Assembly: GCA_036897445.1 (NCBI GenBank)
Contig: JAYMTL010000001.1
Coordinates: forward strand, 186,001-250,000
DNA from: Pelargonium tetragonum
Taxonomy: Eukaryota > Streptophyta > Magnoliopsida > Geraniales > Geraniaceae
Direction: 5' to 3'
DNA length: 64,000 nt
A program made the position numbers and the translations under genes. The notes beneath the pieces are model-generated. The model was not told the DNA's origin. It made no database searches and saw only the letters and a program-made list of their open reading frames with translations. Shown here piece by piece: positions 40,631 through 52,180 of this stretch; position 1 is the first letter of the stretch; the number at the start of each line of letters is the position of its first letter.

Positions 40631-43124
40631 ACGCTTTTTAAGTACAAGAAGTTTATAAAGGGATTTCTCAAGTATATCACTCCAAAAAGGGCTCGCTTGG
40701 CTTTGTACTTTTGCCCTTAATCCAATGGTGTTTGCTTTGCTATCAGGTTAGTTCTTCTGTAACTTTATTTGAGAATAGTGTAACATAAATAGCCCAGAAG
40801 TTTATCAATTTTAAAAGTCAAGCAACTAGCACTAAAAGAGTCTAGAATTCTATTCAATTTACAAGGGGTTCTATGTTTCCAAAGAAATTAGTAAGGGGTA
40901 ACTCTAGTACTATTGTTGGTGCATCCTCTTAGTAATGTTTCTAGCCCTAAATAAAGCTAATAACGTTAATGAATATAAATCTTTGTATAAATAAAGGGTT
41001 CGTATGACTTCTATAAAGTATAACTAGTTGGTTTTGAACTAAGATACTAAGAATTCTTGCCCCTCTCGTCAATAAGTGCTTTCTATCTTTTCTTTTACTT
41101 CTTATTTCTATCTATTCTATTTGCCATTTACAGGATCCTGGCTTCGCCTGTATCTAAGGAAGAAGGTAGTATATAAAATTCTCTGACTCTAACTCTACAA
41201 ATAAAAACGTATACGCCTCAACAGGTCCTATCGTACTGCTATCAACTTGGAGTCTATTTAAAATATCTAAACTCGGGATTTGACTTGTAAGGAAGTTCTA
41301 ACGGGAGTGCTAAGCCTCGAGGATAATTGAAGAAAAGCTTTTGCTTCTTCTTGCTAAGGTTGCTAAGGGAAACTACTTAAAACCAGAAAGCATCTACTTC
41401 TTATTACGGTGTTCCTGTTTTGCTTAGCGATACTACACATAGTTTTTTGAGAATAACAGTTAGACTCTTGCGATGCCAATAAGCAGAGTTTTATTTATAA
41501 GGTCTAAACTCTATCTTAGGGTACAGCCTATTAATCATAAGGATCCACTTAAGGAGAGCAAACCACAAGCAAATTACCTGTCTAGAATTGTACACCTAAT
41601 GCTTACTTTTCAACGGCTTAGCCGACATAGGAGGAGCGCTCCTCTCACTTATATTAAATAGGGGATTTCAATTACAGCACTTACCCACGAGATTTTAGCC
41701 TTATTTGTTTGATAGTAATTACAATTAAGTAGAAACCAGCTCTCATTACTAGACTAGGATTCCTTATGGGTCTTTATGACATTCTACTTTCTTTTTGTAT
41801 AAAGATTGTATTCTAGCGGCTATTCCCTAGCTTTAGACAAAACCAGCTCCTGTTAAATTTAGTAAATATTAGATATTTCCAAACCAAGGAGGCAGCGTAT
41901 ATACTGACTTGAGAAGATACTTATATTAGTGAAGGGCTATAAATGCTATTGAAAATAAAAAGAGCTGCTTGCTAATATACACGAAGTCCATGGGAAAGTC
42001 CTCATAACTTGTCTGGAAATAGTGTATACAATTTTGAGAGCTCTTGGGAGTTAATAATATATAGTGTAAAGTTCCTTATTTACCTTATTCTTATTTTTAT
42101 TGTTGAAATTACAAAGTGAATAGCTGTTAGAAAATGAAAAATTCGCAGAAAGATTGAGTTACTACTGTAAATCCTAGCTAGGCTCTTATACAAGCAAACC
42201 TATAAAGGGGGTCTTCATCTCTTAAACCTCTAACTATATTTTCTTCTATCTTGTTAAGGCATTTCTTTTCTATTTAATTAGAGATTCTCTACTTTACATG
42301 TATGCCCGCAAGCAACTACTTAAAATAACACCGGTAAGGAGCTCCTGCAAGCAGGATCGTAAACCCTTGTGGGGTCAGATATCTTATGAATATGAAAAGT
42401 TCAAAAAGCGTTTACCAAGAATCTTAGTAACTAGAAGTGCAGGATTTTATCCTGAGGTATATCATTTGCTCTATGATAAAGTAAGAAAGATTCTTTATAG
42501 CTGAGTGCTAACTGGAAATTAATTAAGAGTTTGGAGATAGAAAAGTGCCTAGGACTGCTACTTTGGAACAAAGGTTTTAATCAGTTGTAAGTAATTCCAC
42601 CAACCATAATGCAAAAGAATTCCTGTATTTCTACCGGATTAAACTTATTCTTATAAAAGACTTGAACTAATTACCGCAGGGAGTAGGTTATCCACAAGGT
42701 GGGATATTAGAGTACTTCTTCTCGAAAGAGCCCTATTTACAAAGGGGATCCAAATATTCGTAACCAAGATTTTAGAAAACCATGCAAATGCTGGCAGAAA
42801 TCCTTAATCCTTGTGAAAAGCATAAAAAAGTTTTCAACTACAAGTACAAGTGTGTTAACTACCCTCTGGAAATGCTATAAGAATCCTTATTAGTAAAAGA
42901 ACCTCTAAATCTTGATCTATCTAATGAAAATGCCTAAGCTTAGATTTTTCCGTAATAAGGATAGTGATGGTATACTCAGTTTAAGAACTTCAAGTTTATA
43001 TACGCCAGAAAAGGCCTAGCTCTTTTAGTTACAAAGATGTTCTTGTATCGATGGCTACTTATCTAAATCCCTTATATATATAAGAAAGATATAAGAAGTC
43101 TAAATTAATGTTTGCTTAAGTTTA

Positions 43125-43139
43125 AGGTAATGTAATTAA
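43125..43139 (-). repeat. Dispersed word, copy 3 (opposite strand)
   Basis: AGGTAATGTAATTAA, identical to the copy at 21,070. Both copies have AA or CA immediately before them. Confidence 0.6.
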
Positions 43140-44917
43140 TTCTGCTGCTACGGAGAGCTTAAAATGACTCAAAATATAAGTAGAGTATTCCTTGATTTGT
43201 GCTCTGAATTAGATACTAGAGTTACGGGGTTTGTTTAGCAATGTCAGTAGTTTTATGTTGTTGATGCGCATACCGCAGGTTAGAATCGTAAAATTCACTT
43301 TGTTTAGTTAATGTAAAACTTAAGCGGGTAGCTTTGAATATATAATTTTGATGAAAATGTTGACGTTTGCATTATAGCCAGGATTCAAATTTCTTTACTA
43401 AGAATAAACTTGTCAGGTTTCTTATTGGATCTCGATCATTACAACAGTATACTATTTCCGATCCGTACCTAATAAAAATTCTCCTTGAGTTCCTTTATTG
43501 ACAAACTTAGCTAGCTTCTTTCTTCAGTTTCGCACGAGGACTACTTCTCCTAATTTATTGAATTGTTTAAGGATTCTTTTAAGTTTACGGGTACACTTTA
43601 TCTTATTATAGATATTAGTTCGGTATTCCGCATATAACTGTTTACCAAGTTATGAAATAACAATTCTCATTCATGCTTTGTCCTAAAAATGAAGCGCACT
43701 GTTGAACCATATTCAGAAGAAAGAAGAAGAAATTAAGTGCCATTCAAGTGATCAAAAACTTTTATAGAGTATCTAAGATAAAAACTAGAATAAAAAAGTC
43801 GCATATCCAGAAAAGCCCATAGAAACAGGAATGTCTGTTCTCAGATAAGATTAAAGGAAACCCCAATTGCATTAAAAACTTACGGAGATACTGAGTTTCT
43901 GTAGATTAAGATTCTTTTAAGTTTTTCGAAAAAGAAAATAATTTAAGTTTAGAATTTACAAGCCCTTTAGACCCCCTATTATAAACTTGAGTGATATACT
44001 TCTTTCACGTGTGAGGGATAATCAAAATAACTCATTTCGTTAATAAGGGGCCCGTTAGTTGCCGGGGTATCCGGTAGATAAAAATCTTGTATTTCCGTTA
44101 TATTCCTTAGGAAAGTGAGTAGGGGCTTTTACCTGTAGAACTCAATACAGTGGACTCGTGTTACACGTAATGCAACATAAATTGCTTTAGAAGTGGTAAA
44201 AAAGAATAAAGGTAACTCTAGGGTTTTTGTTCCTTATTCCTTATATACAAGGTTTCTCCTGGATTTTTTAAAGACCTTGGCACTACACCTTTTATACGCT
44301 ACTCTACCCATCTGGATTCCTTGTTTAGAAAAGAAACTACTATAAGGTAGCCGCTACTACAAAACTTTAAGCATTTTGTAGAACAAAAAGTAAGGAAAGC
44401 TAGCAAGGTGGTGTAGTGGACACCCCGGAGGATTTCTGTTGGAAAAACTCACAAGGAGGCCCTATTTATATAATAAGGCTTTGAATTACCCCTTTCTATA
44501 TTAAAAAGGAAGTTCATACTTAAAAGGGTTTTGCGTTATACTTCTCCGATTTCTACAGTCTAAATTTTTATAAACTGATTACTACAGGCATTTTAATCCT
44601 ATTAAGTAATTCTTATTAAGGCTTCTGCACTCTCCTGGACCTGGAAAAAAACTGTATTATAAACTAAAATTTTTGATAATATCCCAGTAAACCTATAAGA
44701 AACTCGTAGTGGACACAGACTCTGTAATAGGAACTCGCCGGTATTTTGATATGTAAGAACAATATAACTATAAAAGTAACTGAAAAACGACCCTACTATT
44801 ATATTTATGCGTTGTACCATATAGAAATAGAATGAAGAGAACTCGGTTTACACAAGTTGCCCAAAAGAAGGATAAAGATTTTAGTTTCCTTAATTAGTTT
44901 GCTTTTACTAGCTCAAT

Positions 44918-44951
44918 GCGGGCCACGAAAGAGATAAAACTCAAAGGAATT
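44918..44951 (+). other. SSU rRNA-like core fragment
   Basis: AAACTCAAAGGAATT (44,937-44,951) is identical to the near-universal small-subunit rRNA motif around E. coli position 910. The bases before it (GCGGGCCACGAAAGAGATA) also roughly resemble the usual GGCCGCAAGGTTA context. The motif should continue into GACGG but does not. It could be a fragment, a decayed copy or coincidence. Confidence 0.25.
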
Positions 44952-46155
44952 TTAGTCTAACTTTCTAGTTTTGATATAACATACTATAACTCGATTAAAA
45001 AGCGATTGTAGTACATCTTCAAGGCAAGGCTTGACTCCCAAATTAAGGTAAGCAGGTTGTTGTATATTATTAGTTAGTATTAACTTGTAGAGTACCAGAT
45101 ATAAGGAGAGCTATGGTTTTGCCTAGCTTATTCCCTTTAGAGATGGATCCCTCTATTTTTGTTTGTGTAAATTTCCCGTTTTAAAAATATTCCACATCTA
45201 AGAATGCCAAAGAGTGCGAGAAAATTCCGACTGGGTCATACTCGATAATTAAGAATCTAAAAAGGCTGCGCCATGTGGTAGTGGTATATGTCTCCTTATT
45301 TCAGTTTAAGCAAGGAAACTCCATAACTATCATAGTTGAAAGGATAACAATTTGACATTGCCTATTAAACTGGAGTTAAGTATACCCTTTTCCACACGAG
45401 ACTCCTTTATATCTTAGTAAGAAAACCTAGTATTACGTAAATAAAAATTTCTATATATCACAATTACAATTATTTAATACCTAATTCTAAAAAAATAATA
45501 GAGTCCCAAGATACGAAGTTAAGTTCCGGAGGAACCCTAGTTGTGCGATTTTAGTAGATAAGGTTCTTCATCTTTTTGTAAATCGCCCCTCTCAAAAAGG
45601 GGTACTTTTTGAAATTCTCAGATTCGATTAGGTACGCTTTTTGTTTTTCTCATGAGTTTATTCTAGTCTCACCCAAATAATTTTTGACAAACCCCTTAAA
45701 TTTAGTGGGGTACAAGCCCAGGTTAGAGACGGTCGTGGAGTAGCCGTAGTTCTCCATAAAAGAATCTCTTTCCATATTTGAGGAAAATCCGTAATACGAA
45801 GTTAGTATCCAATTAATAGATAACCGAAGCTAAAAAGGGGGTCCGTAGTAGTGTTGAGATTTATCTCTTTATTCAGGTAACTCCTCAAAGCCCTGTTACG
45901 AGAGTCTTTACGAAATAAACTTGTATTTTTTAAATACCCGCAACCCTTTATATAAATTTAAGAAAGTTTGAGTATTCCTTTGAGCAAAAGAATGGGTTGT
46001 ACACACGCCAAAGCTTTTTTTTTTTCTTTTTCTGCCCCTAGAATTTGTAAGTCTTCCCTCCTAAAAATAAGAAAATTAACTGTATCTTTTACGTCAAAGG
46101 TGAGAAACCACTCTTCAAAATCCCACGCTCAAGTTATATCTTAGTTAAAAAAATC

Positions 46156-46175
46156 TTCACCCCTCGTTGGGTGAA
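46156..46175. repeat. 7-bp hairpin with 6-base loop
   Basis: TTCACCC-CTCGTT-GGGTGAA, perfect stem. No T-run follows, so terminator function is unsupported. Confidence 0.8.
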
Positions 46176-46672
46176 ACTGAAAGACCCCCTTTACGAGAGC
46201 ACATAGTGTATACTTAATTGGAAGATAACTTGTTATAAGAGGTTCCGGGGATTCTATACTACTTCCTAACTTCAAGAGAATTTTTATCAAAGTTTGGGAA
46301 ATTCACACCCATCAGTAGGCACTACCCGCAAAGATGGTAGCTGGGTATAGTTCTTTTAAGGATACAATAAATTCCTTTTTCTTTTTTTATAAGTGCTAAG
46401 TAAAAGTAGCATAGTAGACAGTTAAAATTGTCCGGACTAAAGCGAACCCCTTTTTTGTCCAGGACTAATTGAATTACCTTACAAGCGGTCTATTAGAGTT
46501 TGAAATAAACAAGGTTTTACATTTTAATTCTTATTTTTGTTAAAAATGAAAGCTTTACACTTTTGAAACGCGGACTTTTTAAAAGGTTATACCCCTAACT
46601 TCGGGGGTTTTGACCATAAGATTCTTTTTATGAATAATTGCTCCAGAATGCTTAGTAAATTAATCAGATGCA

Positions 46673-46687
46673 AGGTAATGCAATTAG
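46673..46687 (-). repeat. Dispersed word, diverged copy
   Basis: AGGTAATGCAATTAG differs at two positions from the 21,070 copy. Confidence 0.4.
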
Positions 46688-49159
46688 CAATACACTATTT
46701 CAAAGACTTGATTGAAAAAGTAGGAGACGTTTATTAGTGTTTCCCTTTATTTTATTAACCTTATAGTTATAGAGAAGTCGACCTATTGAAATTCTATCTG
46801 GATCCGAGCGGGATACTTTATATGATACAAAAAACTAGACATAAGGCAGACTACTCAGGAAAAACTATACTTGAGCTCTCGTCTAACTTTATTGCAAAGA
46901 ACGTAAAGAAGCTTTTTTAAACTACTAAAAATCCGGTTAAAAGTCTGGTATTCCTAAAGGATTGTTGCTATATTAAAGTTTAATCTTACCATTTGAAAGT
47001 AATATTAAACAGGAGTCGTCCGTACAACTAGGTTACCCTTGCCTATAATGAGGAGCTTACTTCCTATTCCTAGTATAAGACCTAACTATAATATAAGATA
47101 AAAGCGCTGCCACACTAGATTGCAAAGCCTGTCTTCTTTTCATTTTAATAAAAGACCTAAAAACAAAAGGAATATACAAGGGTTTACAAGAATCTTCTAT
47201 TCAGATTTAGGTACCCCCAGTCATAATATACGAATACAAATTCTCTTTTGAAATACACAGTCCTGACTAAATTTGACTAATTAATTCCTATGCCTGTATT
47301 TTTAGAATCCGTAAGAGCAGTAAATAAGACTAAATGAAAGAGTCTCAAATATATAATCAGGAAGTCTCTATAAGAAATTTGATTTGATAGGGCATCCTTT
47401 TATGTGTTCCGTTTTAATTTCATTACCTTGACTCTCGACCTCACTTGCTAATGCCCTTATAACCCCTACCCTAACAGGTGCTATAAAACATAACACCTCA
47501 AATTGCCTAACTGACTAAAGTAAAAATTTTAGAGGTGTTGTAACTACAAATAGGCCTGTAGCGCGAGTGCTTGTAATAAATAAAGTCAAAGCTTGTACCT
47601 TATTTCGAAACAAAAGCTTAAGCTAGCTAAAAGACTTGCAAGGGACTCTTACTATATACATGCGTAATCCGGGTTGTTAGCTCGGCATCTAAAAACCCCT
47701 CGAACCAAACTTCTGTCATACTTTTTTACTTTACCTTATCAAGGATCGACCCCCTCTAAGCTAAACTCCAGCTAATTAGGAGGCCGAGGGTTCCTCCTAC
47801 TTGGATTGTAAAACTGAAATACTTATTTTTAATATTTCTATCTTGCTTGAGACTCTCTTTAGATTTTAGAACTACACTGTTTTTTTACCTTAAAAATCTT
47901 CCTGAAACAAAACTAGAACTATAGGAGAGGCTTTTTTAGCATTCGTATCGTAGGGATTAAAGCCTCCCAAAAGGCACAAAACTTCCTATCAAGGAAATAA
48001 AAATATAGCAATTCTGTTTTCGTTTCAAGGGGACAGTACCCTTTAATTAAATAGAGAACCTAGACTTCTTAGAGGTTTCTAGATTTAAATTAGGGCTCTT
48101 AACTATGCAAGTCAAATTCCACCCTTTACCGGACAAAAACTAATAAAATAGGGGTTACTTTGCTTATATAACTAGTTATAAAGAAATCCCTCCGTCATAA
48201 TCTGGTATTGTTTCTATTAATGGCTTTTTTGTAATACTTCACAAAATCTTGCCTGGGAGCTTAAGCTAACTTATAACCTGTAAAAAAGGAATTATGAACC
48301 CCTTCTTTCTTAAACTTGAGTTTAATTATCTCGGAACCTACATTATATACAATTAATTATCGTTGTTAAACTACCGCTATGACCAATCTTCCTACAAGGA
48401 TTCTAGGACTTCCTCTATACTTCTAATAAAATTCCAAATGCCAAAAAGTATAGGTAAAGACAACCTCGTTTAGAAAGTTAGTGAGACTCTATTCTTTTTG
48501 TTATCTAAAATCTTGAAAAGGGGCAAGCGCAAAAGCAATTAAAGAGCTCGGAAATTATAAGCTAAACTATCTACAACTGAGTAAACAAAAGCAAAAATAT
48601 AGTGTAGGTCTTAAAAAAAGGGTCTAAAATCTTTATTATAAAGGTAAGCTTTTCAAAAACAACAGTAAAGTCCAGGAGATACCTATTCACGGATCCTTCT
48701 TTTTATATAATACTTTGCTTTTATCGGAAGCTCTAGAAAAAAATCATACGTAAGTGCGTCGTACCTTGATATAGGCCAGGGATTTGGTCTTAGAATTGCT
48801 TTTATTAAGGAAATTACTTTGTTGCTTAGAAAGTTCTAGAAAAGCTATGGATTCCGGATTGATATTTGGGATTCCCTTTTGTACTCATTTTTTTAGTATG
48901 TTTTTCTCTTTGTTTTGTATAACGGGAAGTTCTTAAGTGCGCGGGTCTATACTTGTTGTACTTTCTTCTTCTAAATGAGTCTGATAAGGGTTTATATACT
49001 AGTTCAGCTTTCGAAAAAAGAGAAATAGAGAACCACCATTTATCTGTGCGGCTGAGAAAGATTTGCTATTCTATGATTTGAGCTTTTCCTAGTATTTTAG
49101 AATCACAGGGTATTCCCTTGCCGCTAAAAGAAATTCTTAGTAGTTCGCCTTTTATTCTC

Positions 49160-49220
49160 TTTATAAGGACTCGAACCCCCTTTTTTAATGCTCTCTGCCT
49201 TAACTCCGAATTCTCTGGGA
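49160..49220 (-). pseudogene. tRNA-like relic
   Basis: The minus strand reads GGGGGTTCGAGTCCTTAT (box B complement at 49,167-49,177) with a T-stem of four pairs, two of them G-U. Upstream is GGAGTTAAGGCAGAG, reminiscent of the D-arm of organellar class II or Gln tRNAs. The anticodon arm is not recognisable. Confidence 0.3.
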
Positions 49221-49896
49221 CAGTTTTAGCTCTTATCAAGTACCTGTCCCGTAGAGTATTCTACTTAAAACTCAGAATTCTTTCCCTCTTATAAAAGTTA
49301 TTTTTATTGCACAAAAAATAGCCGCGGGGTAAACTTTGAGACAAAGAAAACTACTTGTTTGGATCTTAGTTAAACCGCGTTTTCTAACGAACCTGGTCCT
49401 TTTTTTAGAAACTAAAATTACGGAAGCGGGGAGGGGTTCTTACTTTATTAGTTTATTAGGGTAATATGAAACTGCATTACTTAGATTCTTAGCTTTAAAA
49501 AGCCCGTAGAAATTTCTATTTATATACGTATGCAATATAAAAAGGATTAAAACTTTATTATTATATATATAAATTCCTGAACCATTCCCTTTAAGCGAAT
49601 AGCCTCTATCTCTCCTCGTGCTTTACACTTGAAATGAAAATCTTAATTCGATAAGATAGAAGCCCTTTATAAAAGTCTTTACCGGGCTAAGCCGCGGGTT
49701 TTGTACTAAAATTGAATACTTGTAGGACTTTTAGAGTCATAGGATTACCTTAGATTTGTGTTAGAATAAGCTTTTTATACTTGGGAAACTCATATTTGAC
49801 TTAAGAATAGAGAGTTTTTTTACTTGGAATTTACTCTATATTGATATACTAAATTTGAGTTTTTAGGACTCTAGTAAAGTTATATTATATGGTTTC

Positions 49897-49955
49897 AGGG
49901 TGTATCGCATCTGTTTTGGGTACATAGAGTCGGAGGTTCGAATCATGGGTCCCCT
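49897..49955 (+). pseudogene. tRNA-Pro(UGG)-like relic lacking most of the D-arm
   Basis: GCATCTGTTTTGGGTACA (49,907-49,924) matches the D-arm end and anticodon arm of organellar/bacterial tRNA-Pro, with the anticodon TGG at 49,917-49,919. GTCGGAGGTTCGAATC (49,929-49,944) matches the variable/T-arm of the same tRNA class, with box B at 49,935-49,944. The outer AGGG and CCCT (49,952-49,955) can still pair. Between the acceptor-like AGGGTGTA and GCATCTG nearly all of the D-arm is absent, leaving 59 bases instead of about 75. The 3' T-stem strand and one anticodon pair no longer match. It is the clearest RNA-gene relic here and argues for organellar or bacterial ancestry. A functional D-armless tRNA is possible only if such tRNAs are normal in this genome. 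Confidence 0.6.
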
Positions 49956-51640
49956 TAATAAATAAAGTAAAAGGAAGGTCAAAAATTTTCATTCAGTATT
50001 CCATAGGTATTAGAGGTACTTTAGGGCTTTTTAGTTTTAATATTACTATATTTTTTTGGTGGAGTAACTCTAAATAAACTTCATTGAGTGCTTTAAAGTC
50101 CAAGAATAAAGTAATATTGTAGGGGAAACTAGATAGGGTTGAACTTTAGCAGCTTAGATAAGGGCGCCCTTATTATAGCTACAGCTCTTAGTAGATAATC
50201 GTGAAAGTCCTTAAATAATTGAAAGTAAGAAATTTTATAAGATGAAAGGCTTAATATTAGAATTAGAAAAACAAGGAGTCAAGTACACATGTTATCTAAA
50301 GAAATATCATGAAGTTAGTACAAAAAATCAAACTCTATAAATTAAAAATTAGGAATAAGACTACTCCCTATTCTAGGGATCCTGATTCAAAACCCTTGCG
50401 CGCTTGCCGGTTTAAAAATATAGAAAATTGGCCTAGAACTTTGTATTAGGAATAACTAAAAATCTATCTATTTTATAGCACCCACAACTTATACTTTTAT
50501 ATGTCAGAGTCTCATCTTCTATAATTTTTTTGTAAGCAATTGGGGCTAATAAATGCAAGCTAACTTGACTTGCTTAAGCTAGCTGTTTTTAAATAGAAAG
50601 AAGTTTACAGAGAGGGGAGATTCTTTAAGTTTTTAGCATTAAGACCTTAGAGTTTCCTATAAATATACAGGTTAAGCCGCCTTAGTTTTTTAGCTTCCAG
50701 CAGTCCCTTACATTAGTCAGTAACTTTTATTCTTTTTTATATAACTGGGTACTACTAAAATTGAATTCAAAGGTATCCCCTTTCAAAGAGGTTTTGTGTC
50801 TTCTTCCATATTTAATGAGCTCCCCCGTGTTTTCACAAAGTAAGTAATTCAAAAGTTATCCGCGTTTAATAATTTAATAATAAAGAAATACCTGAGTAAT
50901 AAGTATTCGAAAATATAAGAGGTATAAGAAAGAGGTTAGCTTTAGTTATAGGCTTTTTTGCAAGGAATTTCAAACTGGATTTTAACACACTTTGTTATAT
51001 CTATTTTCTTTCTGAGGGGTTTTTAATCTATATCAATCAGGAATATGCGCTAACAAAGAGTTTACCGGACCATTAAAGTCAATAGCTTCTAACTCTAGTT
51101 AAAGCTTAGGAATCCCCGGTTTTCATATCTACCAATTTCCTTTTATATTCTACTACAAAAACCTGTTTAATTAGATCTATAATATTTAGACTCTCTAAGT
51201 AAGAAAAAAAGACTGTCCTCATACAGGTAACATTTCCAAAAAGAATTAAATAAGGAAGTCTTATATTTACCTAACAAGAATCGTCTTGCGCCCAAAAAGA
51301 CACCACTGTATTGAGTCCCATACTAGCTAGAGCTAGGCTTAAAAAAGTCCGCAATACCCAAATACCCACACCTAAAAAAAGGCGTACCCGTAGACATGCA
51401 TACTCCGCTTATAAAACATCTAAACTTACTTTACCTACTCGACTAAACCTATAAGAGTATTATCTAAAAAGACTAATGCGACTGAACTTATTAAAAGTAG
51501 TTGACAAATAGAATTTCCTATTCATAAAAAAGGAATAAAAACTTAGCTACCATTAGCTGCAGGGAATCTTCCTTACAATACAACAAGGGAGTCGGTAAGG
51601 CCCAAAACGTAAGGTTCTAGCTTACAAAAGTACAGGTATT
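49956..51640. other. AT-rich spacer
   Basis: No open frame above 60 codons and no RNA-like structure were found. Confidence 0.65.
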
Positions 51641-52180
51641 ATAATCTTCTATCTCTCTGTAGTTATAGCTTCTCCTATAGTTCTAAAGGCTCCAACTCCC
51701 CTAGCCCCTATGGCTACTCTTCCTAAGCAACCAAAGCTCCTACTGTTCCTGCTTCTCTTACAGCTATTGCTTCTGCTCCTCTAGTGCTTCCTATTAATTA
51801 AGCCGGGTAAGTAAAACAAATAAGAATAAAGAAAGATAAGTCAGTAGTTGATGGGTGCTATAGCGTATGTATGCATATTCAAGTAACTACTATTAATTAC
51901 ATTACCTACGCTTCGCTTCAGTCGGTAACAAATTATCCCTATACTCTTAATTACATTACCTATTGCTATGTATAACTAAGAAATACAAGACTATAACTAT
52001 AATACATATAAGGAATAGTAAATATAAACATATAATACAAATACAAGAGTACATTATATACTATAACTACAATAAGACAATAGGCCTAGCTCCCTTATAT
52101 CTTCCCCCTCTCTATATACTCCTAATCCTAATAGAAAGTATAGCTCATAACAAACAACAAATAACAAAGCAATAGCATAT
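51641..52180. other. Distinct patch: pyrimidine-rich tract, repeated word and TA-rich tract
   Basis: 51,660-51,795 is strongly pyrimidine-biased on the plus strand and translates to Ala/Pro/Ser/Thr- or Leu-rich strings, such as APTVPASLTAIASAP. Next come two copies of the dispersed word, 54 bases apart. Then a tract of ATA/TAT words (51,960-52,080) gives a 70-residue low-complexity frame. This mix of tracts suggests a decayed repeat element. I cannot define its ends or family. Confidence 0.35.
51893..51961 (+). repeat. Dispersed word, two copies 54 bp apart
   Basis: TTAATTACATTACCT occurs at 51,893-51,907 and again at 51,947-51,961. Between them lies CGCTTCGCTTCAGTCGGTAA (ending 51,928), whose last ten bases recur at 59,974. 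The direct repeat with an internal shared module looks like part of a repeat family and not like chance. Confidence 0.65.

Larger units (their letters stand above)
40631..49159. other. AT-rich spacer with rRNA-like and D-arm-like words
   Basis: No coding frame is supported. Single D-arm/box A-like words without partners are at 44,405-44,423 (GGTGGTGTAGTGGACACC) and 45,271-45,290. An SSU-rRNA-like 15-mer is at 44,937, a hairpin at 46,156, and dispersed-word copies at 43,125 and 46,673. Confidence 0.55.

Noticed and set aside
45342-45353. GGATAACAATTT, identical to part of the lac operator
   Set aside because: Twelve AT-rich bases alone, no second half-site, promoter or gene nearby; coincidence.
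46156-46175. Rho-independent terminator
   Set aside because: A stem is present but no T-run follows and no gene lies upstream.
49321-49334. GCCGCGGGGTAAAC as the SSU rRNA 530-loop motif
   Set aside because: Two extra G residues interrupt the motif and no flanking SSU sequence follows.
51963-52175. 70-residue Ile/Tyr-rich frame
   Set aside because: It is a by-product of an ATA/TAT low-complexity tract.
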